Shown one piece after another: positions 1-11,244 of a stretch of DNA of 64,000 bases. Every line of letters starts with the position of its first letter. Position 1 is the first letter of the stretch. This stretch comes from Phytophthora sp. 'mugwort'. Its lineage: Eukaryota; Oomycota; Peronosporomycetes; Peronosporales; Peronosporaceae. Under the pieces are notes generated by a model, which was not told the origin of the DNA, did not search any database, and saw nothing but the letters and a program-made list of their open reading frames with translations. A program made the translations under genes and the position numbers. The DNA is taken from assembly GCA_033558025.1 (NCBI GenBank), contig JAUCEF010000005.1, positions 8,208,999 through 8,272,998 of the forward strand, written 5' to 3'.

Positions 1-2719
1 CGCGTTGCCGAAAGCTCAACGAAGCGGTTATTGGCATTGCCATGAATATGATCCCCGCAAGCGTGAAAATATGTGTTGAATTTTTGGTACTCGCGCTGGC
101 GTTGAGATGACCAAGCCCGCCTTCTCAATAGGCACCGTACGTGATTTTCCCGCTCCATTTGACGGCTAACCACTGGGTTATTGTTCATATTGAAGTCGCG
201 TTCTAAATAACGCTGAACGTTCATTTTTACGAGGCCCTGCTATCGACCACAGCTCAAGCACGCGTGAAAAATAAGCTGTTGCCATCTATGTAAAAGTGGT
301 ATCTTAATAGCAGCACCAATGAACCGCTTCCCAAGAGATCGCTTCGAAATGAATCGTTGAGCCCACCCAACCGGACTGCGCAAGCTGCGGGCTTATGATA
401 ATGGGCATGATATATGCATATATCTGCAACACGCGGCGCTTCGAGCGTCATCGTGTCACTACGGCATACTTAAGCGTGATGAGGTTGCGATTTTTATTGC
501 TGATACTGGGTACCACGAATAGGGAATTGACAATGCGTGAGGACACACTTGATGGAAAAGACAGACAAAAATCTCCACAAATTACTTGCATTACAGTAAT
601 TATTATGCGCAATAGTGCTTCAAATACATGTGCATTCGATTTGAAAAAAACCGTTAACTACTTCATGTGTGATTGTTCATGTTCGATTATTGTGATAAGC
701 CGCTTGCTGTATTCTCTGGGACTCATGACGACCCACTGTCATGAGTTGTGTGCTTAAGCTCTCCACCACATACTAAAGTAGCATCGCAAATGACTAAGTA
801 TCCACTGGGCGAAAATCCTCCTCCAGTGCTCTCCAATAGTCGTTTATATTCTCCGCGTAGTGCCGAAACATCGCTCCAAGCTCCTCTTACGCGTACTGCA
901 CGTCGTGTAGCGTCTCTGTCATCATTTGATTTTATCTGGTAGTCCTTGAATCTCTTGTGCATGAGAACGCAGGAGCTGCTGTGCCAGCGCTATGTTGTTC
1001 ATGGTTCTCGATCTGATAGAAGTAAAATTGTTTCTGACCTAACTGATTCTTGTAATCAGAAGACGGGACTAAACTGACTCGGTGTCTCACAAAATTGACG
1101 ATAGGGGCATCCATCCTATTGTAACTCTTTCGCACTCGTCCGGTAATCTATTCTGGATATATTACCTCTTTAAGGGTGCCGGAGACGTTAAAGGTGATAC
1201 AACTCAGTCGTCTTGTCGTTTCATACGGCGCTCTAACGCAATTTACAACATGACAACGCCGCCATGTACACGTCCACACATTTTTGAGATCAGGAAGTAT
1301 GCGTGCTTGACTGACCTGCACGCTCACCCGACCTCAACCCAATCGGAACCTGTGACCCTTGCTGGCTCGCACAGTCTACATGAACGACCGTCAGTACTTA
1401 AATGTAGGTGATGTTGGAACAAGCAGGTTATCTTCAACGGTCACAAGCGGTTTCAGGTGCGTAAAACGCAGCACGACCAGTTAAGAAGCGCTAGTGCGAA
1501 GTTGCCCCCATTAGAGCAGTTAGGAAACTGTTGGGCGTAGATTGCGTATTGAAGGTGGCCGAGTGGTCTTGCACGTTCAATTCAATGCATTAGTCTTCTT
1601 TCTCCACCCCCCAAGCTCAAGCACCATTCAGGATAGGAGAACTAATGGTGCCGCATTAGCCGCGAGGGGAAGCATTGATATAGCAACGCTTTAATGCTCA
1701 TTAAGCCGATTGCTCGACGCTGCATTGAAGTGACCACCGCAACATGCTTATTTAGATGCAGCAGTAAGGGCGCCACGACCTCATCAGACAGGCGCGCCTA
1801 CCATGAAACAGGTCCAGTCGAGCACAGGCCGGTATCACGAAGTCCGTCTCAAAGACGAAATCCACTCCTGTGCTGTGATTCATAATCTACACTTCGAACT
1901 CGTACGCTCGTTCCCTCCTCAAGGCGCAAGTCTATGTCCCATTTCGTGCCCATGGGATAGTAACCCACGTAGGCGTGGATTGACTACAAGTGCTACCAAG
2001 TGTGACAAGGCACACAACACCTTGCGCACAGGAAGTGTGACTTCCGGAGAATATACAAACTCTCAGTGAACGGTAGTTCACTAGTCCCTGGCCTGGGGGA
2101 CTGTTACCAAAATTAGGTAGATTTAAGACTGAATATATTTACAGGTGACCCCTTTTAATGTGTCTACATACTAGCTGTTAGCCACCTATAAGTACTGTAG
2201 ATGTTATCCTATTGAGTGGCTCTGAGGTCTTTGTACCATATCTGTGGTACCTACCATGACGTCATACCGTTGACGTCATAGTGATGTCGGCTACATCACT
2301 TAATATACTTGGGTACAGCTGCTCTGAAGAGTGACTGAACACTCTTCATGTAACCCCGTTGCAGTCCCCTTCTTCCGTAAGGAAGGGCTTGAAGTAGAAT
2401 GATGCGATCTGATTTGCTCTTCGACTGATGCGGGCCACGAGCAAGACGTCCATGGTGGAATCGTAAAAAGGTGATCTCTCGGTTTGAGGTGCAATCTCAA
2501 AATGAGCAGCTTCTCGGATGTTAGGTATCTCACGGCCAACCTGGTTGTCGCTAGCCAAAGAAATAAATTATGTGCACTCACAAAAAGCAAATACACAACT
2601 GTGCATCACCAAATACATAAATTCGATATTTACGGAAAATACAAAAACGTATTTCCCATAAATATATATTTTCGGGTTCCCTGGGTGCCGCTTTTTTTTT
2701 TTTTTTTCACGGGTCCACT
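1..2719. other. intergenic, no gene recognised
   Basis: Only short ORFs without recognisable motifs occur on either strand. Two exact TGACGTCA palindromes lie at 2257-2264 and 2271-2278, just right of a GTACCA/TGGTAC inverted repeat (2233-2250). A T-run of about 17 bases ends near 2707, just beyond the stop codon of the K+ channel gene. I see no RNA gene and no transposon ends. Confidence 0.5.
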
Positions 2720-4787
2720 CTAGTCGTCAAGCTCCATCATGCCTTCGAGACGCATGAGAATCTTTGTGAGGTTGTTCAGCTTCGCTTCAAGCCGTTGTTC
2801 TGTTTCAAGAAGCCGTTCTTGGAAAGTCTCCTGCATGTCGAGAAGCCGAAGCAGCAGCTCATTATCTGGCATAATCAGATGGGAATTGCTGCTGGATGAA
2901 GATAGTTTTGGCTGGGTAGAAACAGTATTCAAACCTGCTGCGTCAGCACTTGGTCCACTTTGTGAAGAAGAGTCAACGACTATCGTGGGGTCAGCTGACC
3001 TCACATCCGGAGCACCAAGATCGACAAGCGTCCCAGGCGGTCGCTGTGATAGTGAAACATTCAGTTGACGATGCCCCATGCTGTCCGTTCGACTAGCTTT
3101 GTTTTGAAGAAACAACTCTGTCGACGACAGAATAGCGGTAACAGCACCTGACCGATGTCTTGTACTTAAAGAGGGCGAACGATGCTGGTGTAGACCGACA
3201 CCAGGTACAACCAATTGATTCATGAACGCTCGGTTTTGAAGAACCTCAAGATCGTTACGAAACTTTGCCAGCTCATCATCCTCGAGCATTCCGCTGTTGT
3301 CTGTGTCATAGACATTGATAATGTCGTCGATATCGAGATGTATTCCTTCCGTTACCGCGTGAAAGCGCTCGAGAATTCCCTGGATCTCATTACGGCAGAT
3401 CATTCGTTTTCCTTTGAGGTAGTCCACGTTACTCTTCATAGTTTCGTGCATGACCGATTTCATAACCTTCTGGAAATTAGTCCCGATGACCGTGATTGGT
3501 AGTGCCAGCACCAGCATACCTGTGAGAACTGTGCAACATCCGACGACTTTCCCAAGCCAGGTTACTGGTGTCATGTCACCGTAACCCACAGTAGACATGG
3601 TCACGATGCACCACCAGAATGACGTTGCAATGCCTTGGTACGGATTCGGGTCGACGCATACGCAAGCATCAGTTGTTGAAACCGATGCTACTGCTGCGGC
3701 AGCAGATACGGAATACGCAACATTCGTGGTGTTAACATCGCCCGCGGAATCGACATCACAATTTCCCATCCAACCGTCTGCACGACAACCATCGTCGGTA
3801 AATTCAGCAAAGTAAATTGCCGATGAGAAAATAATCATGGCTATCGACATGAGAAAGATTAGCATCGTCAGTGGCTTAATGCTGATGGAGATAGCCTGCG
3901 TGAAGACCTGAATCGCTGATGAGTACCGTGACATCTTCAAGACACGCGCCACTCGTGTTAGCCGCACTATTCTAATGGCACCGAACGACCCAGCATTATC
4001 AACAGCCAACAGCGATTCCATGTAGAACGGAAAGACTGCGACAAAATCTACCCAGTTCAAGTAGTCTACACGGTGTAGAAAATGTGAGCAAGACATAAAT
4101 TTTTATGGTGGTCAGTTTCAGCACCCAGACTCCACGTACAAGTATCATAGATACTAAGAACGTACCTTGGAGAAAGTTCAACTTGCTGGGACACACGAGA
4201 AAGCGCCCAATGAGCTCGAACGAGAAGACGCCAGCACAAATTGCCTCCAGTGTAGTAAGCACCACTATATAAGGGTCGAAAACTGCCTCGGTCTCAGCGA
4301 CGAAGACGAATGTAGAAACAATGATAAACCCATAAATGCCAAGTGAGAAGTAGTACGCCGGTATGGACGACTGAGGGTCTTCAAAAAATGCCCAGAGTTT
4401 CTGCATGTAGCTCATAGGCTCGTCAAGGCCTTCTGTCTGCGATTCACATCTTGTCTTGGACCCTCGCCGTGTCAAAGTACCTTTTGTCGCCTTGGTCAAA
4501 TCGAGAGCTGGTAACTGAGGAGTACTACCTTCCACAGTGGTCAAAACTGTGTCTTCTTCTGGCATTGGCGTTACAGACAGTGATCGCCGACTGCGAGCGC
4601 TTCGCTGGCTTTGTTGAGTCCTCTGCGCCTTGTCCGTCTTAGAGCGTGAGAACGACGGAAGGTGGGCATGAACATGGAATAATCTCGAGCTGTGAAGAGC
4701 TGATCGTCGATTGGCCTCGCGCTCAATCACCTTTGAGAGCTTCAGTGCCGTTTCTGATAGCCCCACAGGCCCCCCAGCGTCTTGCAT
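2720..4787 (-). CDS. voltage-gated K+ channel with C-terminal EF-hand
   Basis: Six-transmembrane Shaker-type potassium channel, expected in a membrane. Two exons: 4787-4166 and 4065-2720, with a 100 bp intron (donor GTACGT, acceptor GTGTAG) in the S2-S3 loop; the spliced protein is 655 aa. S1 (YYFSLGIYGFIIVSTFVFV), S2, S3 and an arginine-rich S4 (IRIVRLTRVARVLKMSR) are visible. S5 is followed by an unusually long Cys-rich turret of about 50 residues, then the pore with selectivity filter TVGYGD, then S6. After S6 comes one canonical EF-hand loop (DTDNSGMLEDDE) and a C-terminal heptad-rich coiled coil (about LLRLLDMQETFQERLLETEQ). No T1 tetramerisation domain is evident in the ~150-residue N-terminus, so the C-terminal coiled coil may do the assembly (inference). 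The family call is firm; Ca2+ gating is inferred from the EF-hand. The ATG at 4787 gives the only long N-terminus in frame. Confidence 0.93.
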
Positions 4788-5141
4788 GACGATTTATTTG
4801 TTTTCGTTAAAATGCAGGCCGGTGGCTAACGACGCGATCAGTACGCACAAAGCCGATGGAGACGACAACCAAGTCTAGCGCACAACACTTGCAACGATTG
4901 AATCCCTTTCACAAAAAATAGACAAAACATGCGAAGCAGTTAGTTAACTAAAAATATGACGATGGTTTCGGAGAAGCAGCATGGGTAGTATCTTCACGCC
5001 ACAAAGCAACAGTTATACTGTGGAACTCAGCTGCATGCTGCTGTGTATGGCATCTGTCTGCAAACGCTAGTCGATCCACAGGAAACTATGGTCTATATCT
5101 AGTCTATTCATGAGGACAGCATATATCCCTGCGTTTGATTA
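4788..5141. other. intergenic between two minus-strand genes
   Basis: 354 bp between the PUS1 3' end side and the K+ channel start; it must contain the K+ channel promoter. I see no clear oomycete Inr and no other feature. Confidence 0.5.
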
Positions 5142-6641
5142 TCAACTAGAAATAGCTGCCTCCTCCGGCTTTGCTACCCCTTCCGCAACGGACATATCCG
5201 CAGTGCTACGAGCTTGGGTTACGATTTCTGCACTTGAAGCCTTTGCCAGGTCGCGCCTGCCAGCACGATCCGTGCGTAAGGCGTCTTCTTCTTTCTCCTT
5301 CTTCCATTCCAGGTAGGGCTTTGCAACATAATCAAATGGCAACACCCCCATAGTATGCAGCCACTTTGCATACGTGCGGGTACGCTCTTCGTGCTTCATG
5401 ATGTGCTCAAAGATAAAGTCACGCTTGAATTGTTCGACTGCGGCAGCAACGGCAGGCTCCTTCAGGTCAAGCGGCGGATGCGACGTCTGGATCGATTCCT
5501 CCATCTTCATGTTGTACACCTCAAAATGGGCTTGTGCCAGGTACAGTCCGACACTAGGCGCCTTGGGCAAGTCCATCTTGGTTAAACCCATGGCTCGATC
5601 AATCGTTGAGGGTTCAGTGACCCCCGAGACGATCTCCACAGCGGTGCCAATCATTTTGCGGATGTGGTGCAGCAAAAAGCTCTGGCCAACGACGCGTAAC
5701 CGCACCCACTCCATGTTGTTTTGCACAAACGGGCGCTCGGCCTCGAAGGAAATGATAAATCGGTTCGCTTGAGGGTTGGTGGGCTCCATCTTGGACGTGA
5801 AGTTGTGAAAGTTATGCGTGCCCACATACAGCTTCAGTGTATCGTTAAGCTGCTCCAGGGTCGCGTCACTCAGTCGGAATGCCTTGTGTGCCTCCAGCGT
5901 CGTATTGTCAATCATCACTTCGTCATCATAGCCCTCTTCCGACTCGCGAAGGTCTGATGGCCATTGGGTCGCAGTTTTTCTCTCGTTTTGCTCTGCCTTT
6001 TCCGCATCCTTCGAGGCAACACAGCAAGCCCGCTTGCCGAAGATGAAGGTAGGCGCCAGGTACTCGTAGGTGCGCTGGTCACACGACATCTTGGCGTTGA
6101 AATTCTTGGTGACCGTGACCATCTGCATGACGCGGATGTCCTCGGGCAACGCGGCGTTCACCTTGGTGATGAAGCCTGGAACGTCGTCCCCCACGTGAAG
6201 CTTGGCCGTCAGGAGCTGCCCAGCAGCATGCACGCCTTTGTCGGTGCGGGCAGCGCGGCTCCAGCCGATCTTCTGTAAGAAGCCGTAGTTGCTCTCGGCG
6301 ATGCCGCCGGCCTCGAACAGCGCGCGCTCCAGCTCCGCCTCGATGGTTTTGACGCCTTCGTTCATTTGCATGCCGCTATAATTCTTGCCGCAGAAGGCAA
6401 CCCAAAGACCGTAGCGGCGCTTGGGTGGCAGCGACGCCGCGTCCACCACCACCGCGGGTTCGGAGCGCTGGCGCTGAGCTGCATACGATCCCGGGTGGAT
6501 AGCGTCGGATCGGTCAGCGCGGCGGTCAGGACGCGGCTCCTCATCGTGCTGTTCCTGCTGCTTTTCGGCGCCGCCATCGCGTCGTGCGTGCTTGTTCTTA
6601 CGCCGCACAGCCCAATGGGTCTTCTTTCGCTTGCCTGCCAT
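5142..6641 (-). CDS. PUS1: tRNA pseudouridine synthase, TruA/PUS1 family
   Basis: Converts uridine to pseudouridine in tRNA (and, in the PUS1 branch, other RNAs). Single exon, 499 aa. A basic, low-complexity N-terminus (residues 1-75, rich in K, R, Q and E, probably nuclear targeting) precedes the catalytic fold, which starts at RRYGLWVAFCGKNYSGMQ. The signature SRAARTDKGVHAAGQ carries the catalytic aspartate at about residue 134. Downstream blocks YLAPTF, GTHNFHNFTSK and FLLHHIRKMIG are typical of eukaryotic PUS1/PUS2-type enzymes. A charged tail of about 100 residues follows the domain. It is divergently transcribed from the MPP-alpha gene, and the 191 bp between their ATGs contains a perfect 39-nt palindrome. 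Assignment to PUS1 rather than PUS3 rests on the FHNFT and LLHHIRKM blocks. Confidence 0.92.
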   Translation of the reverse strand: MAGKRKKTHWAVRRKNKHARRDGGAEKQQEQHDEEPRPDRRADRSDAIHPGSYAAQRQRSEPAVVVDAASLPPKRRYGLWVAFCGKNYSGMQMNEGVKTIEAELERALFEAGGIAESNYGFLQKIGWSRAARTDKGVHAAGQLLTAKLHVGDDVPGFITKVNAALPEDIRVMQMVTVTKNFNAKMSCDQRTYEYLAPTFIFGKRACCVASKDAEKAEQNERKTATQWPSDLRESEEGYDDEVMIDNTTLEAHKAFRLSDATLEQLNDTLKLYVGTHNFHNFTSKMEPTNPQANRFIISFEAERPFVQNNMEWVRLRVVGQSFLLHHIRKMIGTAVEIVSGVTEPSTIDRAMGLTKMDLPKAPSVGLYLAQAHFEVYNMKMEESIQTSHPPLDLKEPAVAAAVEQFKRDFIFEHIMKHEERTRTYAKWLHTMGVLPFDYVAKPYLEWKKEKEEDALRTDRAGRRDLAKASSAEIVTQARSTADMSVAEGVAKPEEAAISS

Positions 6642-6687
6642 GGTTTACTGTGGAGCTGAAGTCTGCAAAAATGGCTGGGGGAGACCA

Positions 6688-6726
6688 CCCTAATGGTGCC
6701 TAAAAAGTTTTTAGGCACCATTAGGG
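6688..6726. repeat. perfect 39-nt palindrome in a bidirectional promoter
   Basis: Left arm CCCTAATGGTGCCTAAAAA (6688-6706), one central G (6707), and an exact 19-nt reverse complement (6708-6726). It lies between the PUS1 (6641) and MPP-alpha (6833) start codons, so it is present in, or beside, both transcription start regions. Confidence 0.9.
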
Positions 6727-6832
6727 CTAATGAAATACCCTATATTTGATGTATGCTACACCAACCACATCAATCTGAGGGTCGAAGTGGTCGGACGGAG
6801 CTCAATCGCTTATTATCCACCGCTCAGACGAG

Positions 6833-8410
6833 ATGGTGTCGCTGCGAAGCTTGCAGACGCTGCGTCGCGCAGCGCAGCTGACCGTCAAGTCCTCGAGCAG
6901 ACGCACGGCTCCTTTTCAGTCACTAACTCCCCTGACGCGCGCGTTCTCACAGGCGGCGGACCCCAAGGACATCCTGCGACCGGAGCTGTCCAAAGTCGTC
7001 AAGCCGCAGCTGTCGCTGGAGCAGGAGCTGCCGGGCCTGCCCCAGCTTAAGCCCGCAAGCCAGCTCAAGCCCCCACATACAGAAATCTCGGTGCTGCCCT
7101 CGGGTCTGCGTGTTATTTCGCAAGAGACGTATGGCCAGGCTGCCACACTCGGCATCTTCATCGACGCCGGCAGCCGCTTCGAGGAGAACGACAGCGTGGG
7201 CGTGAGCCACTTGCTGGAGCACCTCGGCTTTAAGAGCACCACATCACGCTCGCACGCGCAACTTGTGCACGAGATCGAGGACATCGGTGCGCTCACTACG
7301 TCCTCATGCGGCCGCGAGCAGATCATCTACACAATCGATCTGCTGCGCGACAACGTGGAGAAGGGCTTGGAGTTGCTGGCCGACGCTATCCTCAACGTGG
7401 ACCTCGTACCCGAGGAAATGGAGGGCATTAAGGCTATCATGCGCATCCAGACCGAGGACCTCAACGAAAACCCTCCCGCCATGCTGCAGGAATTCATCCA
7501 CGCCGCTGCTTACGGAGCCGACACGCCGCTCGGACGACCACTCCAATGCCCGCTAGAAAAAATTGACGCACTGACCGTGGAGAAGGTTAAAGAGTTCCGT
7601 GCCGAACACTTTGTCGCCCAGAAGATGGTCCTTGCTGGCTCCGGTGTGGACCACGCGCGTCTGGTCAAGTACGCGGAGAAGTTCTTTTCGAGCGTTCCTG
7701 TGGCTCCACCTGGCACACCGATGGCAACACCTTCAAGCCCCGAGACGCTCGAGCCGGTGATCTACACGGGTGGTCTGTACCCGCTTTCGAAACCGGAGTC
7801 GGAGTTTTCGTACGCGGCGCTGGCGTTCCCCACGGGTGGCTGGCACGACGAAGACCTTGTGCCCATATGTGTGCTGCACACGCTGCTTGGTGGCGGCGAC
7901 AGTTTCTCGGCTGGAGGCCCTGGAAAGGGCATGTACTCACGGTTGTACACTAGTGTTCTGAATCGATTCTATTGGGTTGAGTCGGCCTTCGCGTTTTCGT
8001 CCATTCACGCGGACGTGGGTCTGCTTGGCATCTATGGCGCTTGCATTCCGTCGCACACCAGCAACCTCGTGGCGCTATTGTGCAACCAGATGCTCAGCGT
8101 CGCCAACCGACCTGTCGACGCTATTGAGCTCGCTCGTGCGAAGAACCAGCTCAAGTCGTCTGTGCTCATGAATCTCGAGTCCCGCATGATCTTGTATGAA
8201 GACATCGGTCGCCAACTTCTTACCTACGGTGAGCGTGAGACTCCCGAGTCTGTGTGCGCCAAGATCGATCAGGTTACGGCCGCAGACATTCAGCGAGTCG
8301 TGAAGGAGGCTATGCAGAACCCGCCCAGCCTCGTCTACTCGGGTGACATTCCGCGATTCCCGCAGTATCAGCAGGTTGTTGCTGGTATCAAGGAAGGGCT
8401 CAGCGTGTAA
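6833..8410 (+). CDS. PMPCA: mitochondrial processing peptidase alpha subunit
   Basis: Substrate-recognition subunit of the matrix peptidase that removes mitochondrial presequences. Single exon, 525 aa. The N-terminus (MVSLRSLQTLRRAAQLTVKS) is Arg/Ser-rich without acids, a typical mitochondrial targeting peptide. The M16 peptidase fold starts near residue 83. The glycine-rich loop diagnostic of alpha (LLGGGDSFSAGGPGKGMYSR) is present. Unusually for alpha, the first half of the zinc motif is intact: HLLEH at 116-120. By my alignment the third ligand position (about residue 195, IMRIQTED) is not glutamate, which fits a non-catalytic subunit. Length matches the family (about 500-550 aa). Confidence 0.95.
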   Translation: MVSLRSLQTLRRAAQLTVKSSSRRTAPFQSLTPLTRAFSQAADPKDILRPELSKVVKPQLSLEQELPGLPQLKPASQLKPPHTEISVLPSGLRVISQETYGQAATLGIFIDAGSRFEENDSVGVSHLLEHLGFKSTTSRSHAQLVHEIEDIGALTTSSCGREQIIYTIDLLRDNVEKGLELLADAILNVDLVPEEMEGIKAIMRIQTEDLNENPPAMLQEFIHAAAYGADTPLGRPLQCPLEKIDALTVEKVKEFRAEHFVAQKMVLAGSGVDHARLVKYAEKFFSSVPVAPPGTPMATPSSPETLEPVIYTGGLYPLSKPESEFSYAALAFPTGGWHDEDLVPICVLHTLLGGGDSFSAGGPGKGMYSRLYTSVLNRFYWVESAFAFSSIHADVGLLGIYGACIPSHTSNLVALLCNQMLSVANRPVDAIELARAKNQLKSSVLMNLESRMILYEDIGRQLLTYGERETPESVCAKIDQVTAADIQRVVKEAMQNPPSLVYSGDIPRFPQYQQVVAGIKEGLSV

Positions 8411-8701
8411 GTGAAGCACTTGGTCAGGGGTATTGAAGCTCGGCGAGATCACACGTATAGGAGAAGGTAATGCCCGTTAGTCGCAGCCTAGATACGGATA
8501 AAAAGCAATAGAAAAAGGTAACGATACATGTTCGAAGTACGCACAATACTTCGAAGCCCGTGTCCCGTTAAAATTTTATGCGGTAGCACGCAGGTGTGGT
8601 TGTATATTTGTATTAAAAAGGTAAACTGACCAAATGGCAGGCAGGACCAAAGTTGTAATTGATCAGCACGCGATTACTGTGAAGACTTGTCAATGAAATA
8701 T
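8411..8701. other. convergent 3' intergenic
   Basis: 291 bp between the stop of MPP-alpha (+) and the stop of the PDZ/PH gene (-). It is AT-rich and presumably holds both 3' ends; I see no other feature. Confidence 0.5.
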
Positions 8702-11163
8702 CTAGCGGCGCTTAAGTGTAGCTTCCTCTTGTAGCAAGCGAAAGCCTCGAAGGTACTGCTGGCATTGCGCGGCAGTGTCTGCCTGAAGGTCCAGAGTACG
8801 ACAAGGGTGCACGAATACGAGCGAAAAGCAGCGGGAAGGTGCGTCAGGTCGCTGACGAGCAAAGGTTTCCGTAGTAGCGCCTGGTAGCACCTCCACGAGG
8901 TCGCAAGTATCAACTTTGGCGTCAACTTTCGGTTGCATCAGCGATCCGTGCGTGACCGACGTCGCAGGCGAGCGCCACGACAGCCAATGGCACGGAGCAT
9001 CTGCATATACAACCCGCTGGTGGGGCACACCGCGCGCCCCGAACTTGGTTACAACAATGCCGTTCTCAAGCTGTTTTTTGAACTGCACAAGAAACTCCAG
9101 GTCCCTTGCTTGAGCTGCTGCACGAGCCCGACTTACACTTTCCAACTCGTCGACCGCCACCTGAAGCCGGTTCTTCTCTGTGCGCTCGTCCTCGCTGCGC
9201 TGCTCAAGATCGCGGATCTGTCGCTTTAGATTGTTTTGTGCGGTTTGTGCTTCCTGGTCCACTTTTTTGCGAACAACCTCGAGCTCGGCACTGAACTCAC
9301 CTCGCATATTGCGTTCACGGTTCTGCGCTTCTCGTAGTTCATCGTGTAGCGATGCTAGGAGCTGCTTGCTCGTGGTGTTTACCAGTTCCAACGCGTGAGC
9401 TTGTTCCTTCAACTGCTGTAGTCGCTGGTCATGGCATGAAAATTCTACTAGCAGCTCATCTCGGTGCTGGTTTAGGTCGGTGTCTGTATCCTTCAGTCTT
9501 TCCAGTAGTGGTCGAGCAGATATTGGTGTTGTGTTCGTATCAGCTTGAGGCATCACAGTCGGATTCTGCTGAGTTAGTGGTGCAAACGCATGAACCTCAT
9601 CGACGAAGCGACTTTCATCCGCTGGTTGAAGCACCGGAGTGCGCGAGTTGGCGGCCTCAAGCGCAGCCTGGAGTTCTCGCACTTGTTTAGTCTTACCGGC
9701 AAGGGAAGTCCGAAGCGCCGCAAGGACAACCTCAACTGCGCGATGTGCTCGCTGCGCGTCGACCAGGCGGTCGTGCAATTCATCAACTTGAATCTGAGTG
9801 TCTCGGTGCTCTTCTTGCAATTCCTGCCACTGTAATGCCAACATTTCTTTCTCATGTTGAAGTTGACTCACTTGCTCTCGACTTCCTTCCGCGACAATGG
9901 TCTGCTCTGCGAGCTGCGCCTGGAGATCTGCCAATGTTTGCTCTAGATCCTCTTGATGGCGTTGTAGTTGTGCCTGCTCCATTTTCACTACTCCCAACTC
10001 GGCTTGCGTCGCCGCTGATGCCCGCTTCTGCCTCAGAAGAAGCTTGTTGACTGCTATCATGTCATCGCGTTCTCGCTGTACTTTGCGAGTCTCCTGTAGC
10101 AATGTTTCTAGTTGGCGAGCTGCTACGTCCTGTTCCTTTTTTACTGCTTGTTCACGCTCCTGCTGCAACGCGCTTAGTTCCTCTCTCACGGTGCTTAGCT
10201 GCTGACTCACCTCAAGATACTCCGTCTTCAAGTTATTCACCAAATTGTCCGATCTGTCTGCATCAGAATCTGTAGTCTCTGGAAGCTGTAAGCAATCGTT
10301 TTTGATCTCCAGGCTGGAGCGACTATTGCGACGACAACTAGGCTTAGGCTTCTTCCCCAGCCCCATTGATAGACTGCTTCTGCGCCGAGTCTGTCGCGTC
10401 GGAGCAAGACATCCAAGACTTTTTGATCGCTCTTCTAGACCGGCGTTTACCTGCCCGGAACTAATGTCAGCGAGTGTTAGAGTCAGCACCGGCTTCGCGT
10501 CACGCATCCTGAGAGCAGATAGGAAAACAGAATAGATCATTACAACGTTATCGTAGTCAGAACGGCATTTCAAAAGCAGCACCCTACTCACATTTGAAGG
10601 ACATCAGCGTACGGTATGTTGGCAACGTCGGTCCCATTTACCATCCGCACACGCAGCTTGTCGACAATGACGCGAGAATAGTCGCCCGCAGTCCGACAGC
10701 GTACATTATATTCTGCTGCAAGACCAACGGGTGCGACGTCCCGAACAACGCAAACATAACTTTCAGCAGAAATGAGGCTAATCTTGTTGCCCTTTGATGC
10801 AGGCTGAAAACCAAGACCAACAGGCTTGCTGTCGTCAAAGAAGACGCTGAATTCCTTTTCCCACCGACAAGAAACTTCACTTTGCTTAGCTCGAATAGCG
10901 GCTATCAACAGATCATCCCACGCTCGTTCTGCACGACAGTGCTGTCCTGCTCCATTAGTGACCTGGCACTCGTCTGAATCATGGTTGCTCGATGGAACGG
11001 CAGCAGCCTCCTCCCTCCACAGTGAGCTGCAGAATTTAAGCACCATACTAACTGCCTGCGTCGCTAGAGCAGTTGCAAACGAACTGTGAGCGCTCTGGCC
11101 AGAAGTGCACTCCGATTTTAAATTGCTTGGTCGCGCACGTAATAATAGTATCGGAATCTGCAC
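8702..11163 (-). CDS. PDZ-like / long coiled-coil / PH domain protein
   Basis: Two exons: 11163-10592 and 10508-8702, intron donor GTGAGT and acceptor CTCTCAG, splitting a Met codon. The spliced protein is 792 aa from ATG 11163, or 753 aa if it begins at the later in-frame ATG 11046. Residues ~105-205 look PDZ-like: a GLGF carboxylate loop (KPVGLGFQPASKGN), a second GLAA turn, and the terminal VLQMMRDAKPVLTLTL formed across the splice. Then come a Ser/Arg stretch, about 400 residues of Gln/Glu/Leu heptads (coiled coil), and a C-terminal PH-like domain (KFGARGVPHQRVVYAD ... SLVFVHPCRTLDLQAD ... CQQYLRGFRLL). Function unknown; the architecture suggests a membrane- or cytoskeleton-associated scaffold. 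The PDZ call is good, the PH call moderate. Confidence 0.8.
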
Positions 11164-11244
11164 AGCAGTTCAACAACCGCTTCACACCTTTGTTCCTATT
11201 TTTCCTGCTTTGTTTACAATTTCTTTCATTTCATATCACGGCAA

